Shown: piece after piece, positions 24,021-32,621 of the stretch
How the letters are laid out: every line of letters begins with the position of its first letter
How positions within the stretch are numbered: position 1 is the first letter of the stretch
Assembly: GCF_042653925.1 (NCBI RefSeq)
Contig: NZ_JBHSFQ010000005.1
Span: 124,001-188,000 of the forward strand
Reading direction: 5' to 3'
DNA from: Nocardiopsis_B mangrovi
GTDB lineage: Bacteria > Actinomycetota > Actinomycetes > Streptosporangiales > Streptosporangiaceae
DNA: 64,000 bases
Program-made: the position numbers and the translations under genes
Notes under the pieces: generated by a model
What the model saw: the letters and a program-made list of their open reading frames with translations, nothing else
Told to the model about the DNA's origin: nothing
Databases searched by the model: none

Positions 24021-25504
24021 TCCCGGGGCCACCCAAGCCCCCCATTCGCTGGGGCAGGCTCATCGCGGTCGCAGCGGCGCTGCTCCTGGCGGCCTCCGCC
24101 GTGATCTACGCGGTCCCGCACGTGCGGTGCGGCAACATCTGGGCCGACATCCGCGTCCGCGGCGGCGACGGCGAGTGCGTCGGCACCACCGACGGATCCC
24201 ACGTCTTCGACCCCGGCTTCGCCGACGTCCAGGCCCGGATCGCCGCCGAGAACGAGCGCGTCGCCGAGCAGATCGACGGCGGGGCCGCTGCGGCGCGGAT
24301 CGCCGTGATGACCCAGCTGACGCCGACCGCGGTGAGCGCGATGTCCCCGGACCAGGTGCTGCGCAGCCTGGAGGGCGCCTATGTCGCGCAGATGCGGGCC
24401 AACCACTCGCGCGACATCGGCGACCCCACCCCCCTGGTCCAGCTGGTCCTCGCCAACGAGGGCAGCCGCCAGGAGCACTGGGAACCCGTGGTCGACCGCC
24501 TGGTGGAGATGTCCACGGAACCGGTCCCCCTCCTCGCGGTCATCGGCCTGGGGGTGAGTATCCGGTCGACCGCGGAGGCCGCCGACCGGCTCTCGGCCAG
24601 CGGCGTTCCGATGGTCTCGGCCGTGGCGTCGGCCGACGGGCTCAACGACGGCTCCTACCCCGGGCTGCTCCGCGCGGGCCCGAGCAACACCGACTTCGTC
24701 ACCGCGCTGCGCGGCTATGTGGAAGCGCACGACGAGCTCCGAACGGGGATCCTGGTCTTCGACCAGAACGCCCCGGACCTGTTCGTGAGCACGCTGACGG
24801 CCGCGTTCGAGGCGGAGATGGCCGAATACACCGAGGGCGTGCCGCCGCAGCCCTTCTCGGGCACCGCCCTGGCCGACGGATCGCCGCCGACCCTGTTCGC
24901 CTCGGCCGCCCAGAACATCTGCCAGACAGAGGCCGACATGGTGTTCTACGCGGGCCGCGGCGTCGACCTGAGCGGGCTGATCGACGCGCTCCACTCGCGT
25001 CCGTGTGTCCGGGAGCCGCTGACGGTGTTCTTCGCCGAGACCGGCCTCTCCCTGCGCGAGGACGAGGAGATCCGCGGCGATCTGGAGGACGGCAACATCA
25101 CCATCGTGCACGCCGCCGCCTCCGACCCGGACTGGGGCAGTGGGGCACGGGGGGAGCCGGAGGGCTTCGCGCCCTTCGTCGACTCCTACGCGGAGCACGT
25201 CGGCGACCCCGGCGGGGCGCTGGACAACGGGTACGCCATCGCCCACCACGACGCGGTCATGGTCGCGGTCCAGGCGATCCGCCTCTACACGCGGGAGGGC
25301 GGGGACGAACCGCCGCGGGCCGAGGGGGTCCGCGGGGCTCTGTTCCGCCTCAACGCCGGCAACGTGGTGCGGGGCGCAGGCGGCGACCTCGCCTTCAGCA
25401 CCACGCGCGACGGCGACCCCGGGGGCAAGCCGGTCCCGGTCTTCGAGATCCCCCGCCCGGGCGAGGCTCCGGCCCACGACCTCTACACCACCCCGGAAGA
25501 GTGA
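24017..25504 (+). CDS. Membrane-anchored periplasmic-binding-protein-like receptor, copy 1
   Basis: 495 residues. A short cytoplasmic start (MIPGPPKPPIRWGR) is followed by one membrane helix (about 15-35, LIAVAAALLLAASAVIYAVP) and a large outside domain. That domain reads like a type I periplasmic binding fold: VIGLGVSIRSTAEAADRL, VPMVSAVASADGL, LRTGILVFDQNAPDLFVSTL, MVFYAGRGVDLSGLIDAL, and a DNGYAIAHHDAVMVAVQAIR helix typical of the Leu/Ile/Val-binding family. Four cysteines (HVRCGN, GECVGT, NICQ, RPCVRE) may form disulfides. There is no lipobox and no permease nearby, so it looks like a receptor rather than a transport component. It starts inside the ATPase stop codon. Confidence 0.7.
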   Translation: MIPGPPKPPIRWGRLIAVAAALLLAASAVIYAVPHVRCGNIWADIRVRGGDGECVGTTDGSHVFDPGFADVQARIAAENERVAEQIDGGAAAARIAVMTQLTPTAVSAMSPDQVLRSLEGAYVAQMRANHSRDIGDPTPLVQLVLANEGSRQEHWEPVVDRLVEMSTEPVPLLAVIGLGVSIRSTAEAADRLSASGVPMVSAVASADGLNDGSYPGLLRAGPSNTDFVTALRGYVEAHDELRTGILVFDQNAPDLFVSTLTAAFEAEMAEYTEGVPPQPFSGTALADGSPPTLFASAAQNICQTEADMVFYAGRGVDLSGLIDALHSRPCVREPLTVFFAETGLSLREDEEIRGDLEDGNITIVHAAASDPDWGSGARGEPEGFAPFVDSYAEHVGDPGGALDNGYAIAHHDAVMVAVQAIRLYTREGGDEPPRAEGVRGALFRLNAGNVVRGAGGDLAFSTTRDGDPGGKPVPVFEIPRPGEAPAHDLYTTPEE

Positions 25505-25571
25505 CGGGCGGCGTCGCCGGATCCCGCGTCGGCGCCCCGGCACCCCTCGTGCGACCGGAGGAACCGTCGCC

Positions 25572-27059
25572 ATGATCCCCACACCCCCCAGACCCCGCCT
25601 TTCCCGGGCCAGGCTCATCGCCGCCGCCGCGCCCCTGCTCCTGCTGGCCGCGGCGGTGCTCTACGCGGTCCCGCACGTGCGGTGCGGCAACCTCTGGGCC
25701 GACATCCGCGTCCGCGGCGGCGACGGCGAGTGCGTCGGCACCACCGACGGATCCCACGTCTTCGACCCCGCCTTCACCGACGTCCAGGCCCGGATCGCCG
25801 CCGAGAACGAGCGCGTCGCCGAGCAGATCGACGGCGGGGCCGCTGCGGCGCGGATCGCCCTCCTCACCCAGCTCACGCCGACCGAAGAGGGCGCGATGTC
25901 CCCGGACCAGGTGCTGCGCAGCCTGGAGGGCGCCTACGTCGCGCAGATCCGGGCCAACCGCACCCGCGGCATCGGCGACCCGACGCCGCTGATCCAGCTC
26001 GTCCTCGCCAACGAGGGCAGCCGCCAGGAACACTGGGAACCCGTGGTCGACCGCCTGGTGGAGATGTCCACGGAACCGGTGCCCCTCCTCGCCGTCATCG
26101 GCCTGGGGGTGGGGATCCAGGCGACGTCCGACGCCGCCGAGCGGCTGTCCGCCAACGACGTCGCGATGGTCGCGGCGGTGGTGGCCGCCGACGAACTGAA
26201 CGACGCGACGCATCCCGGGCTGCTGCGCGTCGGCCCGAGCAGCACCGACTATGCGACGGCCCTGCGGGGCTACGTGGAGGCGCACGACCGGCTCCGGACG
26301 GGGATGCTCGTCTACGACGAGAACGCGCCCGATCTCTTCGTCAATTCGCTGTCCTCGGCGTACTCCGCGGAGATGTCCGACTATACGGAGGGCATCCCGC
26401 CCCAGCCGTTCTCCGGCGCGGCCCTGGACGACGAGCCGTCGCCCACTCTGTTCGCGTCCGCCAGCCAGAACATCTGCGACGCGGAGGTCGACATGGTGTT
26501 CTACGCGGGGCGCGGGGTCGACCTGCGCGGGCTGGTCGACTCGCTGCACTCCCGCTCGTGCGCGCGGGAGCCGCTGACGGTGTTCTTCGCGTCCACCGGT
26601 CTGGCACTGCGCGGGGACGACGACGCGCTGGACCTGCTGGAGGAGGGCAACCTCACCGTCGTGCAGGCGGCGGCCTCCGATCCGGACTGGGTCAACGGGG
26701 CGCGCGGCGCGCCGGAGGGTTTCGCGGCCTTCGCCGATGCCTATGACGAGAACTTCGGCGACCCCGGGGCGGGCCTGGAGAACGGGTATGCCGTCGCCCA
26801 CCACGACGCGATGATGGTCGCGGTCCAGGCGATCCGCCTGCGCGACCGCGAAGGCGGAGACCGGGCGGAATCGCTGGACGGGATGCGCCGGGCGCTCTTC
26901 CGCCTCAACAGCGCGAACGTGGTGCGCGCCGCCGGCGGCACCCTGGCGTTCAGCACGACGCGCGACGGCGACCCCGGGGACAAGCCGGTCCCGGTCGTCG
27001 AGATCCCCCGCTCGACCGAATCCCCGGCCCACGACCTCTACACCACCCCGGAGGAATGA
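25572..27059 (+). CDS. Membrane-anchored periplasmic-binding-protein-like receptor, copy 2
   Basis: 495 residues, exactly the length of copy 1 and collinear with it at a constant 1555-bp offset. A membrane helix (LIAAAAPLLLLAAAVLYAVP) is followed by the same extracytoplasmic fold and the same four cysteines (CGN, GECVG, NICD, RSCARE). Residues just after the membrane and around EGSRQEHWEPVVDRLVEMS are almost identical to copy 1, while the lobe that would hold ligand differs more. The start has GGAGGA upstream. It follows copy 1 by 67 bp on the same transcript. Divergent ligand ranges or a heterodimer are plausible; both are inference. Confidence 0.7.
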   Translation: MIPTPPRPRLSRARLIAAAAPLLLLAAAVLYAVPHVRCGNLWADIRVRGGDGECVGTTDGSHVFDPAFTDVQARIAAENERVAEQIDGGAAAARIALLTQLTPTEEGAMSPDQVLRSLEGAYVAQIRANRTRGIGDPTPLIQLVLANEGSRQEHWEPVVDRLVEMSTEPVPLLAVIGLGVGIQATSDAAERLSANDVAMVAAVVAADELNDATHPGLLRVGPSSTDYATALRGYVEAHDRLRTGMLVYDENAPDLFVNSLSSAYSAEMSDYTEGIPPQPFSGAALDDEPSPTLFASASQNICDAEVDMVFYAGRGVDLRGLVDSLHSRSCAREPLTVFFASTGLALRGDDDALDLLEEGNLTVVQAAASDPDWVNGARGAPEGFAAFADAYDENFGDPGAGLENGYAVAHHDAMMVAVQAIRLRDREGGDRAESLDGMRRALFRLNSANVVRAAGGTLAFSTTRDGDPGDKPVPVVEIPRSTESPAHDLYTTPEE

Positions 27060-27096
27060 CGCGCGGGGTCGCCGTGCGCCCTGCCGCGCTGGGGGC

Positions 27097-27999
27097 TCAG
27101 TCCAGCGCCCGGCGGGCGGCGCCGCGGAGGGTGGTGACCATGGCCGCAACCGGTGGGTGGGGGCGCCGGCGGTGGACGACGTAGATCTCGCGGGCCGGCT
27201 GCGCGCCGCCCAAAGGGCCGGCCGTCCAGCCGCCGGGGGGCGCGGCGCGCAGGATGGTACGGGGGATGAGCCCGATGCCCACGCCCGCGCGGATGAGCGC
27301 GAGGGTCACCTCGTAGTCGCGGGTCTCGTAGGCGACCGTGAGCCGTACCCCCGCGGCCTCGGCCGCGGAGTCCAGCGTGACGCGGTTGGAGATCCCGGGC
27401 GCGCCGCAGATCCACTCCTCTCCGACGAGGTCGGCCAGTGCGGGGCGGCGGCCCGCGAACGGGTGCCCTTCGGGCAGCACGAGCAGCAGCGGGTCGGTCA
27501 GGATCTGCTCGCGGTGCAGGCCCGTCCCGCCGGGGAGCGGGACGCCCGGGTAGCGGTGGGTGATGAGGAGGTCGAGGTCGCCGGATGTCACGAGCCCGTA
27601 CCCGTCGGGCGGCTCGACGTCCGACAGGGACAGGCTGACGTGCGGGTGGGCGCGGCCGAACTCCGCGAGCGCGCTGGGCACGAGGGTCTTTCCGGCGCTG
27701 GCGAACGCCCCCAGCGACAGGCGCCGCGGGGCCCCGCCCTGTGCGGCGCGGACCGCGGCCTCGGCCGCGCGCAGCTCGCCCAGCACCCGTTCGCCGTGGT
27801 CCAGCAGGATCCGGCCCGCCTCGGTCAGCCGGATGCCGCCGCGGCGGCGTTCGACCAGGGTGCAGCCGAGTTCGCGCTCCAGCTTGGCGAGCTGCTGGGA
27901 CAGCGCCGGCGCGGTGAACGACATCCGCTCGGCCGCGGCCGCGATGGACCCGGCGTGGGCGATCTCGACCAGGACCCGGACACGGTTGGCATCGAGCAT
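27097..27999 (-). CDS. LysR-family regulator
   Basis: 300 residues from ATG at 27999. N-terminal wHTH: MLDANRVRVLVEIAHAGSIA, then SFTAPALSQQLAKLERELG and RRRGGIRLTEAG. The C-terminal substrate-binding domain begins near RRLSLGAFASAGKTLVP, with DLDLLITHRYP and ALIRAGVGIGLIPR. It is divergent from a threonine-dehydratase-like gene with a 138-bp gap containing an AT-rich stretch, the usual LysR arrangement, so it probably controls that enzyme in response to an amino-acid-related ligand. Confidence 0.9.
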   Translation of the reverse strand: MLDANRVRVLVEIAHAGSIAAAAERMSFTAPALSQQLAKLERELGCTLVERRRGGIRLTEAGRILLDHGERVLGELRAAEAAVRAAQGGAPRRLSLGAFASAGKTLVPSALAEFGRAHPHVSLSLSDVEPPDGYGLVTSGDLDLLITHRYPGVPLPGGTGLHREQILTDPLLLVLPEGHPFAGRRPALADLVGEEWICGAPGISNRVTLDSAAEAAGVRLTVAYETRDYEVTLALIRAGVGIGLIPRTILRAAPPGGWTAGPLGGAQPAREIYVVHRRRPHPPVAAMVTTLRGAARRALD

Positions 28000-28137
28000 C
28001 AGCGCGCACCCTTCTCGACCTGGAGGGACGTCGCCCGCGGCCGCGCGGCGCGGGCGGGTGGACAGGGAAAGCAACGCTTAATCATCTTTAGCAAGCGCAA
28101 CTTCAACTTATCCGAGTTCGCGGGCACAGTTAGTGAT

Positions 28138-29067
28138 ATGAGCCTTCGCACCGCAGTCCCAGCGCAGGTCCCCACAGCGGCCGACGTCCGCGCGGCGGCC
28201 GAGCGCATCTCCGCCTACGCCCGGCGCACCCCGGTGCTGCGGGCCCGCGTCGACGGCCGCCCGGTCACCCTGAAGCTAGAGCACCTCCAGACCACCGGGG
28301 CGTTCAAGCTGCGCGGGGCGCTGAACGCGCTGCTCGCGGCCGAGCGCCCCGCGCGGGTGGTCACGGCGTCGGGCGGCAACCACGGCCTCGGGGTGGCGAC
28401 CGCGGCGCGGATGCTCGGCATCGAGGCGATCGTCTACGTCCCCGAAACGGTTCCCGAGGCCAAGGCGCGGCGGCTGGAGGCGTCCGGCGCGGAACTGGTA
28501 CGGGTGGGCGAGCGCTACTCCGTCGCCGCCGAGGCCGCGCTGAAGCACGCCGCGGCCGAGGGCATCCGCTACCTGCACGCCTATGACGACCCCGACGTGG
28601 TGGCGGGCCAGGGCACGGTCGGCCACGAGATCGCGGCCGACGCGCCCCATTGCGACACCGTGGTCGTCGCCGTGGGCGGCGCCGGCCTGCTGGCGGGGGT
28701 GCGGCTGGGAGCCGGCGGCCGCCGGGTCGTCGGCGTCGAGCCTGAGGGCTGCCGCAGCCTGCACGCGGCGCTGGCGGCCGGCCACCCGGTGGACTCCCCG
28801 GTGGCGTCGGTGGCGTCGTCGGCCCTGGGGGCGTCCCGGGTGGGCGACGTCCCGTTCGCGGTGCTGCGGCGGCACCCCGTCGACACCGCTGTGGTCACCG
28901 ACGACGAGATCGTCGCCGCCCGCGGGCGCCTGTGGGAGGAGTTCCGCATCGCCGCCGAACCCGCGGCCGCCGTCCCCTTCGCCGCGTGGCTGGCCGGGCG
29001 CGTCCCGGGCGACGAACCGTGCCTGGTGATCTGCGGCGCCAACAGCAACTGGACCCCGCAGGACTGA
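28138..29067 (+). CDS. Threonine/serine dehydratase-like PLP enzyme
   Basis: 309 residues of the fold-type II PLP family. The Schiff-base lysine lies in TTGAFKLRGALNA (about K58); the phosphate and substrate loop is VVTASGGNHGLGVATAARM; the glycine loop is VVVAVGGAGLLAGV. The end ICGANSNW matches the catabolic threonine/serine dehydratase group, and the short length means no ACT regulatory domain. Likely reaction: deamination of threonine or serine to a 2-oxoacid. It lies opposite a LysR gene and is followed by an 11-bp hairpin at 29102-29130. Confidence 0.85.
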   Translation: MSLRTAVPAQVPTAADVRAAAERISAYARRTPVLRARVDGRPVTLKLEHLQTTGAFKLRGALNALLAAERPARVVTASGGNHGLGVATAARMLGIEAIVYVPETVPEAKARRLEASGAELVRVGERYSVAAEAALKHAAAEGIRYLHAYDDPDVVAGQGTVGHEIAADAPHCDTVVVAVGGAGLLAGVRLGAGGRRVVGVEPEGCRSLHAALAAGHPVDSPVASVASSALGASRVGDVPFAVLRRHPVDTAVVTDDEIVAARGRLWEEFRIAAEPAAAVPFAAWLAGRVPGDEPCLVICGANSNWTPQD

Positions 29068-29101
29068 CGGAGGCGGCGCCGCACCGCCCCGGTCGGCGAG
29101 A

Positions 29102-29130
29102 GCCGGCCCCTGCCGTCCTCAGGGGCCGGC
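29102..29130 (+). terminator. Terminator after the dehydratase gene
   Basis: GCCGGCCCCTG (29102-29112) pairs perfectly with CAGGGGCCGGC (29120-29130) around a 7-nt loop. Confidence 0.75.
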
Positions 29131-29179
29131 CGGCGATCCCTCCGGGGGTTTCGCGAGCGGCGGGCGTCTCGCTGCCGTC

Positions 29180-29344
29180 GTGGCCGGCTTGATAGCGCTG
29201 TGCAGCGTTGTCGCCGGCGGGCTGGCCCTGGCCCGCTCCACCGGTCGTGCCGGGATCGGCGGCGCCGTCGTGGCCGCGACGGTGGGGCTGGCCGGAACGG
29301 CTCTCGGCGGACTGGCCCTGGCCCGCTCGCGCCACACCCGCTGA
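29180..29344 (+). CDS. Possible small hydrophobic protein
   Basis: A 54-codon frame from GTG at 29180 encodes two hydrophobic segments, each ending GGLALARS, so the protein reads as an internal duplication (GLIALCSVVAGGLALARS and AATVGLAGTALGGLALARS). It begins after the dehydratase terminator. There is no convincing Shine-Dalgarno sequence, and the frame is open further upstream without a better start. It could be a small membrane protein or chance. Confidence 0.25.
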   Translation: MAGLIALCSVVAGGLALARSTGRAGIGGAVVAATVGLAGTALGGLALARSRHTR

Positions 29345-29470
29345 CCGCGACGAGCGCCGGCGGGCTCTCCGGCGACGATCCCGGCAGTGCCGGCGCGGGC
29401 GCATCACACCGACGCGCCCGCGCGCGGGGCCGTCGGCGTCTGTACATTTGGTCGGTACGCGAACCGGGGA

Positions 29471-30157
29471 ATGGGGGGCGAGGAGCAGGTGATCTACGAC
29501 ACGCTGCGCGTGATCGGATCGGCACTCGGGCGGATGGTCTACCGGCCGGCCATCGAGGGACTCGGCAACATTCCCCGGAGCGGGCCGGTCCTGCTGGCCA
29601 GCAACCACCTGTCGTTCAGCGACAGCGTCGTCATCCCCCTGGCCGTCCCGCGCCGGGTGCGCTTCCTCGCCAAAGCCGAGTACTTCGAGGGCCCCGGTGT
29701 CAAAGGGCGCCTCTCCAAGGCCGCGTTCACCGCGCTGGGCGCCGTCCCCGTGCGGCGCGGCTCCGGACGCGACGCGGTCGACGCCCTGGAGCTCGGCCTG
29801 CGCGTCCTCAAGGACGGCGAGATCTTCACCATCTACCCCGAGGGGACCCGCTCCCCCGACGGCCGCCTCTACCGCGGCCGCACCGGCGTGGGCCACCTCG
29901 CGCTGACATCGGGGGCGCCGGTGGTCCCGGTGGCGCTGACGGGGACCGAGCGGATCCAGCCCATCGGCGCCCGGCTGCCGAGGGTCAGCCCGATCGGCAT
30001 CCGCTTCGGCGCGCCCCTGGACTTCTCCACCGGCTACGGCCACCTCAAGACCGGGCCGGCCCGCCGCGCGGTCACCGACGAGATCATGGCCGCCATCAGG
30101 TCGCTGTCGGGCCAGCAGGACGCGGGAGCCTACAACGACCGCGCCCGCGCGGCCTGA
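29471..30157 (+). CDS. 1-acyl-sn-glycerol-3-phosphate acyltransferase (PlsC family)
   Basis: 228 residues from ATG at 29471 (a GTG at 29489 is an alternative). The acyltransferase signature NHxxxxD is NHLSFSD (H46, D51); the glycerol-phosphate-binding loop is YPEGTRSPDGRLYRG near 123; GVGHLALTSGAPVVPVALTG follows. It acylates lysophosphatidic acid, or another lyso-lipid, at the membrane interface during phospholipid synthesis. The length is normal. It stands alone on its strand. Confidence 0.9.
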   Translation: MGGEEQVIYDTLRVIGSALGRMVYRPAIEGLGNIPRSGPVLLASNHLSFSDSVVIPLAVPRRVRFLAKAEYFEGPGVKGRLSKAAFTALGAVPVRRGSGRDAVDALELGLRVLKDGEIFTIYPEGTRSPDGRLYRGRTGVGHLALTSGAPVVPVALTGTERIQPIGARLPRVSPIGIRFGAPLDFSTGYGHLKTGPARRAVTDEIMAAIRSLSGQQDAGAYNDRARAA

Positions 30158-30341
30158 CCGGCGACGGTCCCCGAGGGCCGCACCGCTCGGCCCCGGCCGG
30201 ACCGGAACGCTGTCAGCGTCATGCGCGGGTCGAGCGGTCCGACGCCGGCTCGCGCGGCCTGCCGGTTCCACACCGCGCCCGCGGGGCCGACCGGTTCTGC
30301 CCGGCCCGCGCGGCCGACCCGTCCGACGCCGACAGTGCGCC

Positions 30342-30423
30342 GCCGGGTGTGTTCAGGCGGCGGGTCACCCACCGTCCCGCGCGGTCGGCCGGCCGTGCAC
30401 CGGCGGGTGTGCTCAGGCGGCGG
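30342..30423. repeat. Direct repeat duplicating the end of the aminopeptidase gene
   Basis: CGGGTGTGTTCAGGCGGCGG (from 30344) recurs with one change about 60 bp later, at 30403-30423. There it contains the stop and last codons of the aminopeptidase gene. The first copy therefore mimics a second, unused gene end. Confidence 0.55.
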
Positions 30424-31969
30424 GCGGGGTCCAGCCTCCCGCCAGCCATGCCTCGATGGCGTCGGCCGTACGCGGCAGCGCCGCCGACAGTACGCGGTTG
30501 CCCTCAGCGGTGACCAGGACGTCGTCCTCGATGCGTACCCCGATCCCGCGCAGCTCCTCGGGCACGGTGAGGTCGTCGGGCTGGAAGTACAGGCCCGGTT
30601 CGACGGTCAGGACCATGCCCGGCAGCAGGTCGCCGTACAGGTGCAGCTCGGTGCGGGAGACGGCGCAGTCGTGCACGTCGAGGCCGAGCATGTGCCCGGT
30701 GCCGTGCAGGGTGTAGCGCCGCTGGAGGCCGAGTTCGACGACGCGGTCGACCGGGCCGTCGAGCAGCCCCCATTCGATCAGCCCCTCGGCCAGCACGCGC
30801 TGGGCGGCCTCATGGTAGGCGGTGAAGGGGCGCCCCGGCGCCACCGCGGCGATCCCGGCCTCCTGCGCGGCGTACACGAGGTCGTAGACGCGCCGCTGGA
30901 CACCGGTGAACGTACCGGAGATCGGGAGCGTGCGGGTGACGTCGGCGGTGTAGAAGGTGCGGGTCTCGACACCGGCGTCGAGCAGCAGCAGCTCCCCCTC
31001 GCGCACCGGGCCGTCGTTGCGCATCCAGTGCAGCGTGGTGGCGTTGGGGCCCGACGCGGCGATCGTTCCGTAGCCGACGTCGTTGCCCTCGACCCGCGCG
31101 CGCAGGAAGAACGTGCCCTCGATGTAGCGCTCGGAGGTGGCCCGCGCCTGCGGGAGCGCCGCGACGACGTCGCCGAAGCCGCGGACGGTGGAGTCGACCG
31201 CCTGCTGGAGCTGGGCGACCTCCCACTCGTCCTTGACCAGGCGCTGGTCGTGCAGGGCGATGGCGAGGTCCTCGTCGCGCCGCGCCGCCGCGTGGGCGTC
31301 GTCGGCGGCGTCGGCGGTGTCGGTTTCGGTACCGGCCTCCGGTCCCGCGGCGCCGCCGCGCGCCCTCAGTCCGGCGACGACCTCCTCCAGGACGGGGTCG
31401 TGGCCGCGGACGATCCGGGTGGGGACATCGGGCGCCTCGCCGAGGACCTCGGGGAGACGGCGGACGTCGTCGGTGGCCAGGCCGAGGAGCGCGCCGGCCT
31501 CCGTGAGGCTGTCGCGTCGCCCGGTCCACAGCTCGCCGTGGCCGTCAAGCCAGAATTCGCCGTTCCCGCGGTTGGATCGGGGCCGCAGGTACGCGGTGAC
31601 CAGGTGGCCCCCGCCGGGGCGGGGGTCGAACACCAGGCAGCCGCCGTCGGCGGCGTCGCCGGACAGGTAGACGTAGTCGCTGGCCGGGCGGAAGGGGTAC
31701 TCGGTGTCGTTGGAGCGGGTCTTGAGCGTTCCGGCGGGGATGACCAGGCGCTCCCCGGGGAAGCGCCCGCTGAGGGCGGCGCGGCGCTTGGCGGTGTAGG
31801 GCGCCTGCTCGATGGGGCCGAGGTCGCGCATCTCGGTGTCGGCCCAGCCCGTGCGCATCCAGGCGGCCAGCTCGTCGGAGACGGCTTGCGCCTGGCCGTT
31901 CTTGCGGGGGCGGAACACGGGGGCCTCGCCGGTGCCGTCGTGGTCCGTCTCGGCCTGGTGCTCGGTCAC
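30413..31969 (-). CDS. pepP: Xaa-Pro aminopeptidase (M24B, AMP_N plus catalytic domain)
   Basis: 518 residues from GTG at 31969, with GGAGGAG upstream. The N-terminal AMP_N creatinase-like domain (about 40-180; SDYVYLSGDAADGGCLVF) is followed by the pita-bread metallopeptidase. Metal ligands are visible in order: D in LLLLDAGVE, D in TADVTRTLP, H in LHGTGHMLGLDVHD, E in LTVEPGLY and E in RIEDDVLVT. It removes N-terminal residues preceding proline in the cytosol, using two Mn ions in known enzymes. The family is normally around 440-500 residues. An acidic, alanine-rich insert (ETDTADAADDAHAAARRDED) separates the domains. Confidence 0.92.
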   Translation of the reverse strand: MTEHQAETDHDGTGEAPVFRPRKNGQAQAVSDELAAWMRTGWADTEMRDLGPIEQAPYTAKRRAALSGRFPGERLVIPAGTLKTRSNDTEYPFRPASDYVYLSGDAADGGCLVFDPRPGGGHLVTAYLRPRSNRGNGEFWLDGHGELWTGRRDSLTEAGALLGLATDDVRRLPEVLGEAPDVPTRIVRGHDPVLEEVVAGLRARGGAAGPEAGTETDTADAADDAHAAARRDEDLAIALHDQRLVKDEWEVAQLQQAVDSTVRGFGDVVAALPQARATSERYIEGTFFLRARVEGNDVGYGTIAASGPNATTLHWMRNDGPVREGELLLLDAGVETRTFYTADVTRTLPISGTFTGVQRRVYDLVYAAQEAGIAAVAPGRPFTAYHEAAQRVLAEGLIEWGLLDGPVDRVVELGLQRRYTLHGTGHMLGLDVHDCAVSRTELHLYGDLLPGMVLTVEPGLYFQPDDLTVPEELRGIGVRIEDDVLVTAEGNRVLSAALPRTADAIEAWLAGGWTPPAA

Positions 31970-32012
31970 GGTCGCTCCTCCTGCTGGTGCTCGACTGGTG
32001 CGCGGGCCCTGC

Positions 32013-32030
32013 ACCGCCGCGCGCGGCGGT
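32013..32030. promoter_or_regulatory. Perfect 18-bp palindrome upstream of pepP
   Basis: ACCGCCGCGCGCGGCGGT is fully self-complementary, 44 bp upstream of the pepP start. It may be an operator or a chance GC palindrome. Confidence 0.3.
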
Positions 32031-32084
32031 ATCCCTCATGTTAGGAGGAGGGGTCCGCAGGGGGAACGAGTCGCAGCGCGGGGG

Positions 32085-32621
32085 TCAACCCCGGAGAACC
32101 GCCTCGGCGCGGCCGTCGGGGAGCGCCTTCGCGAAGGCGTAGTAGAGCCGCTGTCCGGAGGGGTCGACGCCCTCGACGTCGCTGAGCGCGTAGCCCAGTG
32201 CGCGGTAGAGCGCGACGGCCTCGGGCTGGTTCGGGCCGGTCGAGAGGTGGACGCAGGTGTAGCCGCGCCGGGCGGCCTCGGCCTCCAGCGCCTCGACCGC
32301 CCGGCGTGCCAGGCCCCGGCGCCGGTGGGCCCGTGAGGACCAGACCCGCTTGAGTTCGGCGGTGCCGGCGTCGTGGCGGCGGAACGCGCCGCCCGCCACG
32401 GGGACGCCGTCCTCCTCCACCAGCACGACGCCGCCGTGGGGCGGGGCGAACTCCGCATCGGGGTGGGCGTCCATCTCGCGGGCGGCGGTATCGGGGCCGT
32501 AGCGGTCGGCGTACTCGGCGGTCAGCTCATCCACCATCGGCCGCACCCCGGGGTCGGCCATCGTGACGACCCGCGTGCGCAGCCGCTCGGTCCCGGCCCG
32601 CGCCTGCTCCACTGCCCCCAC
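32085..32621 (-). CDS. GNAT-family N-acetyltransferase
   Basis: 178 residues from GTG at 32621, which has GAGGAGG five bases upstream. The GNAT fold shows as VVLVEEDGVPVAGGAF (beta strands), ELKRVWSSRAHRRRGLARRA with the acetyl-CoA pyrophosphate loop RxxGxA, and NQPEAVALYRALGYALSDVE (motif B). It transfers an acetyl group from acetyl-CoA to an amine; the substrate is unknown. It lies upstream of pepP on the same strand, separated by 115 bp. Confidence 0.88.
   Translation of the reverse strand: MGAVEQARAGTERLRTRVVTMADPGVRPMVDELTAEYADRYGPDTAAREMDAHPDAEFAPPHGGVVLVEEDGVPVAGGAFRRHDAGTAELKRVWSSRAHRRRGLARRAVEALEAEAARRGYTCVHLSTGPNQPEAVALYRALGYALSDVEGVDPSGQRLYYAFAKALPDGRAEAVLRG

Larger units (their letters stand above)
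24017..27059 (+). repeat. Tandem gene duplication with conserved DNA blocks
   Basis: The two 1488-bp receptor genes are collinear at a 1555-bp offset. Block 24106-24302 versus 25661-25857 differs at only about three bases, and block 24451-24555 versus 26006-26110 is nearly as close. Regions between and after are clearly more diverged. Confidence 0.85.
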
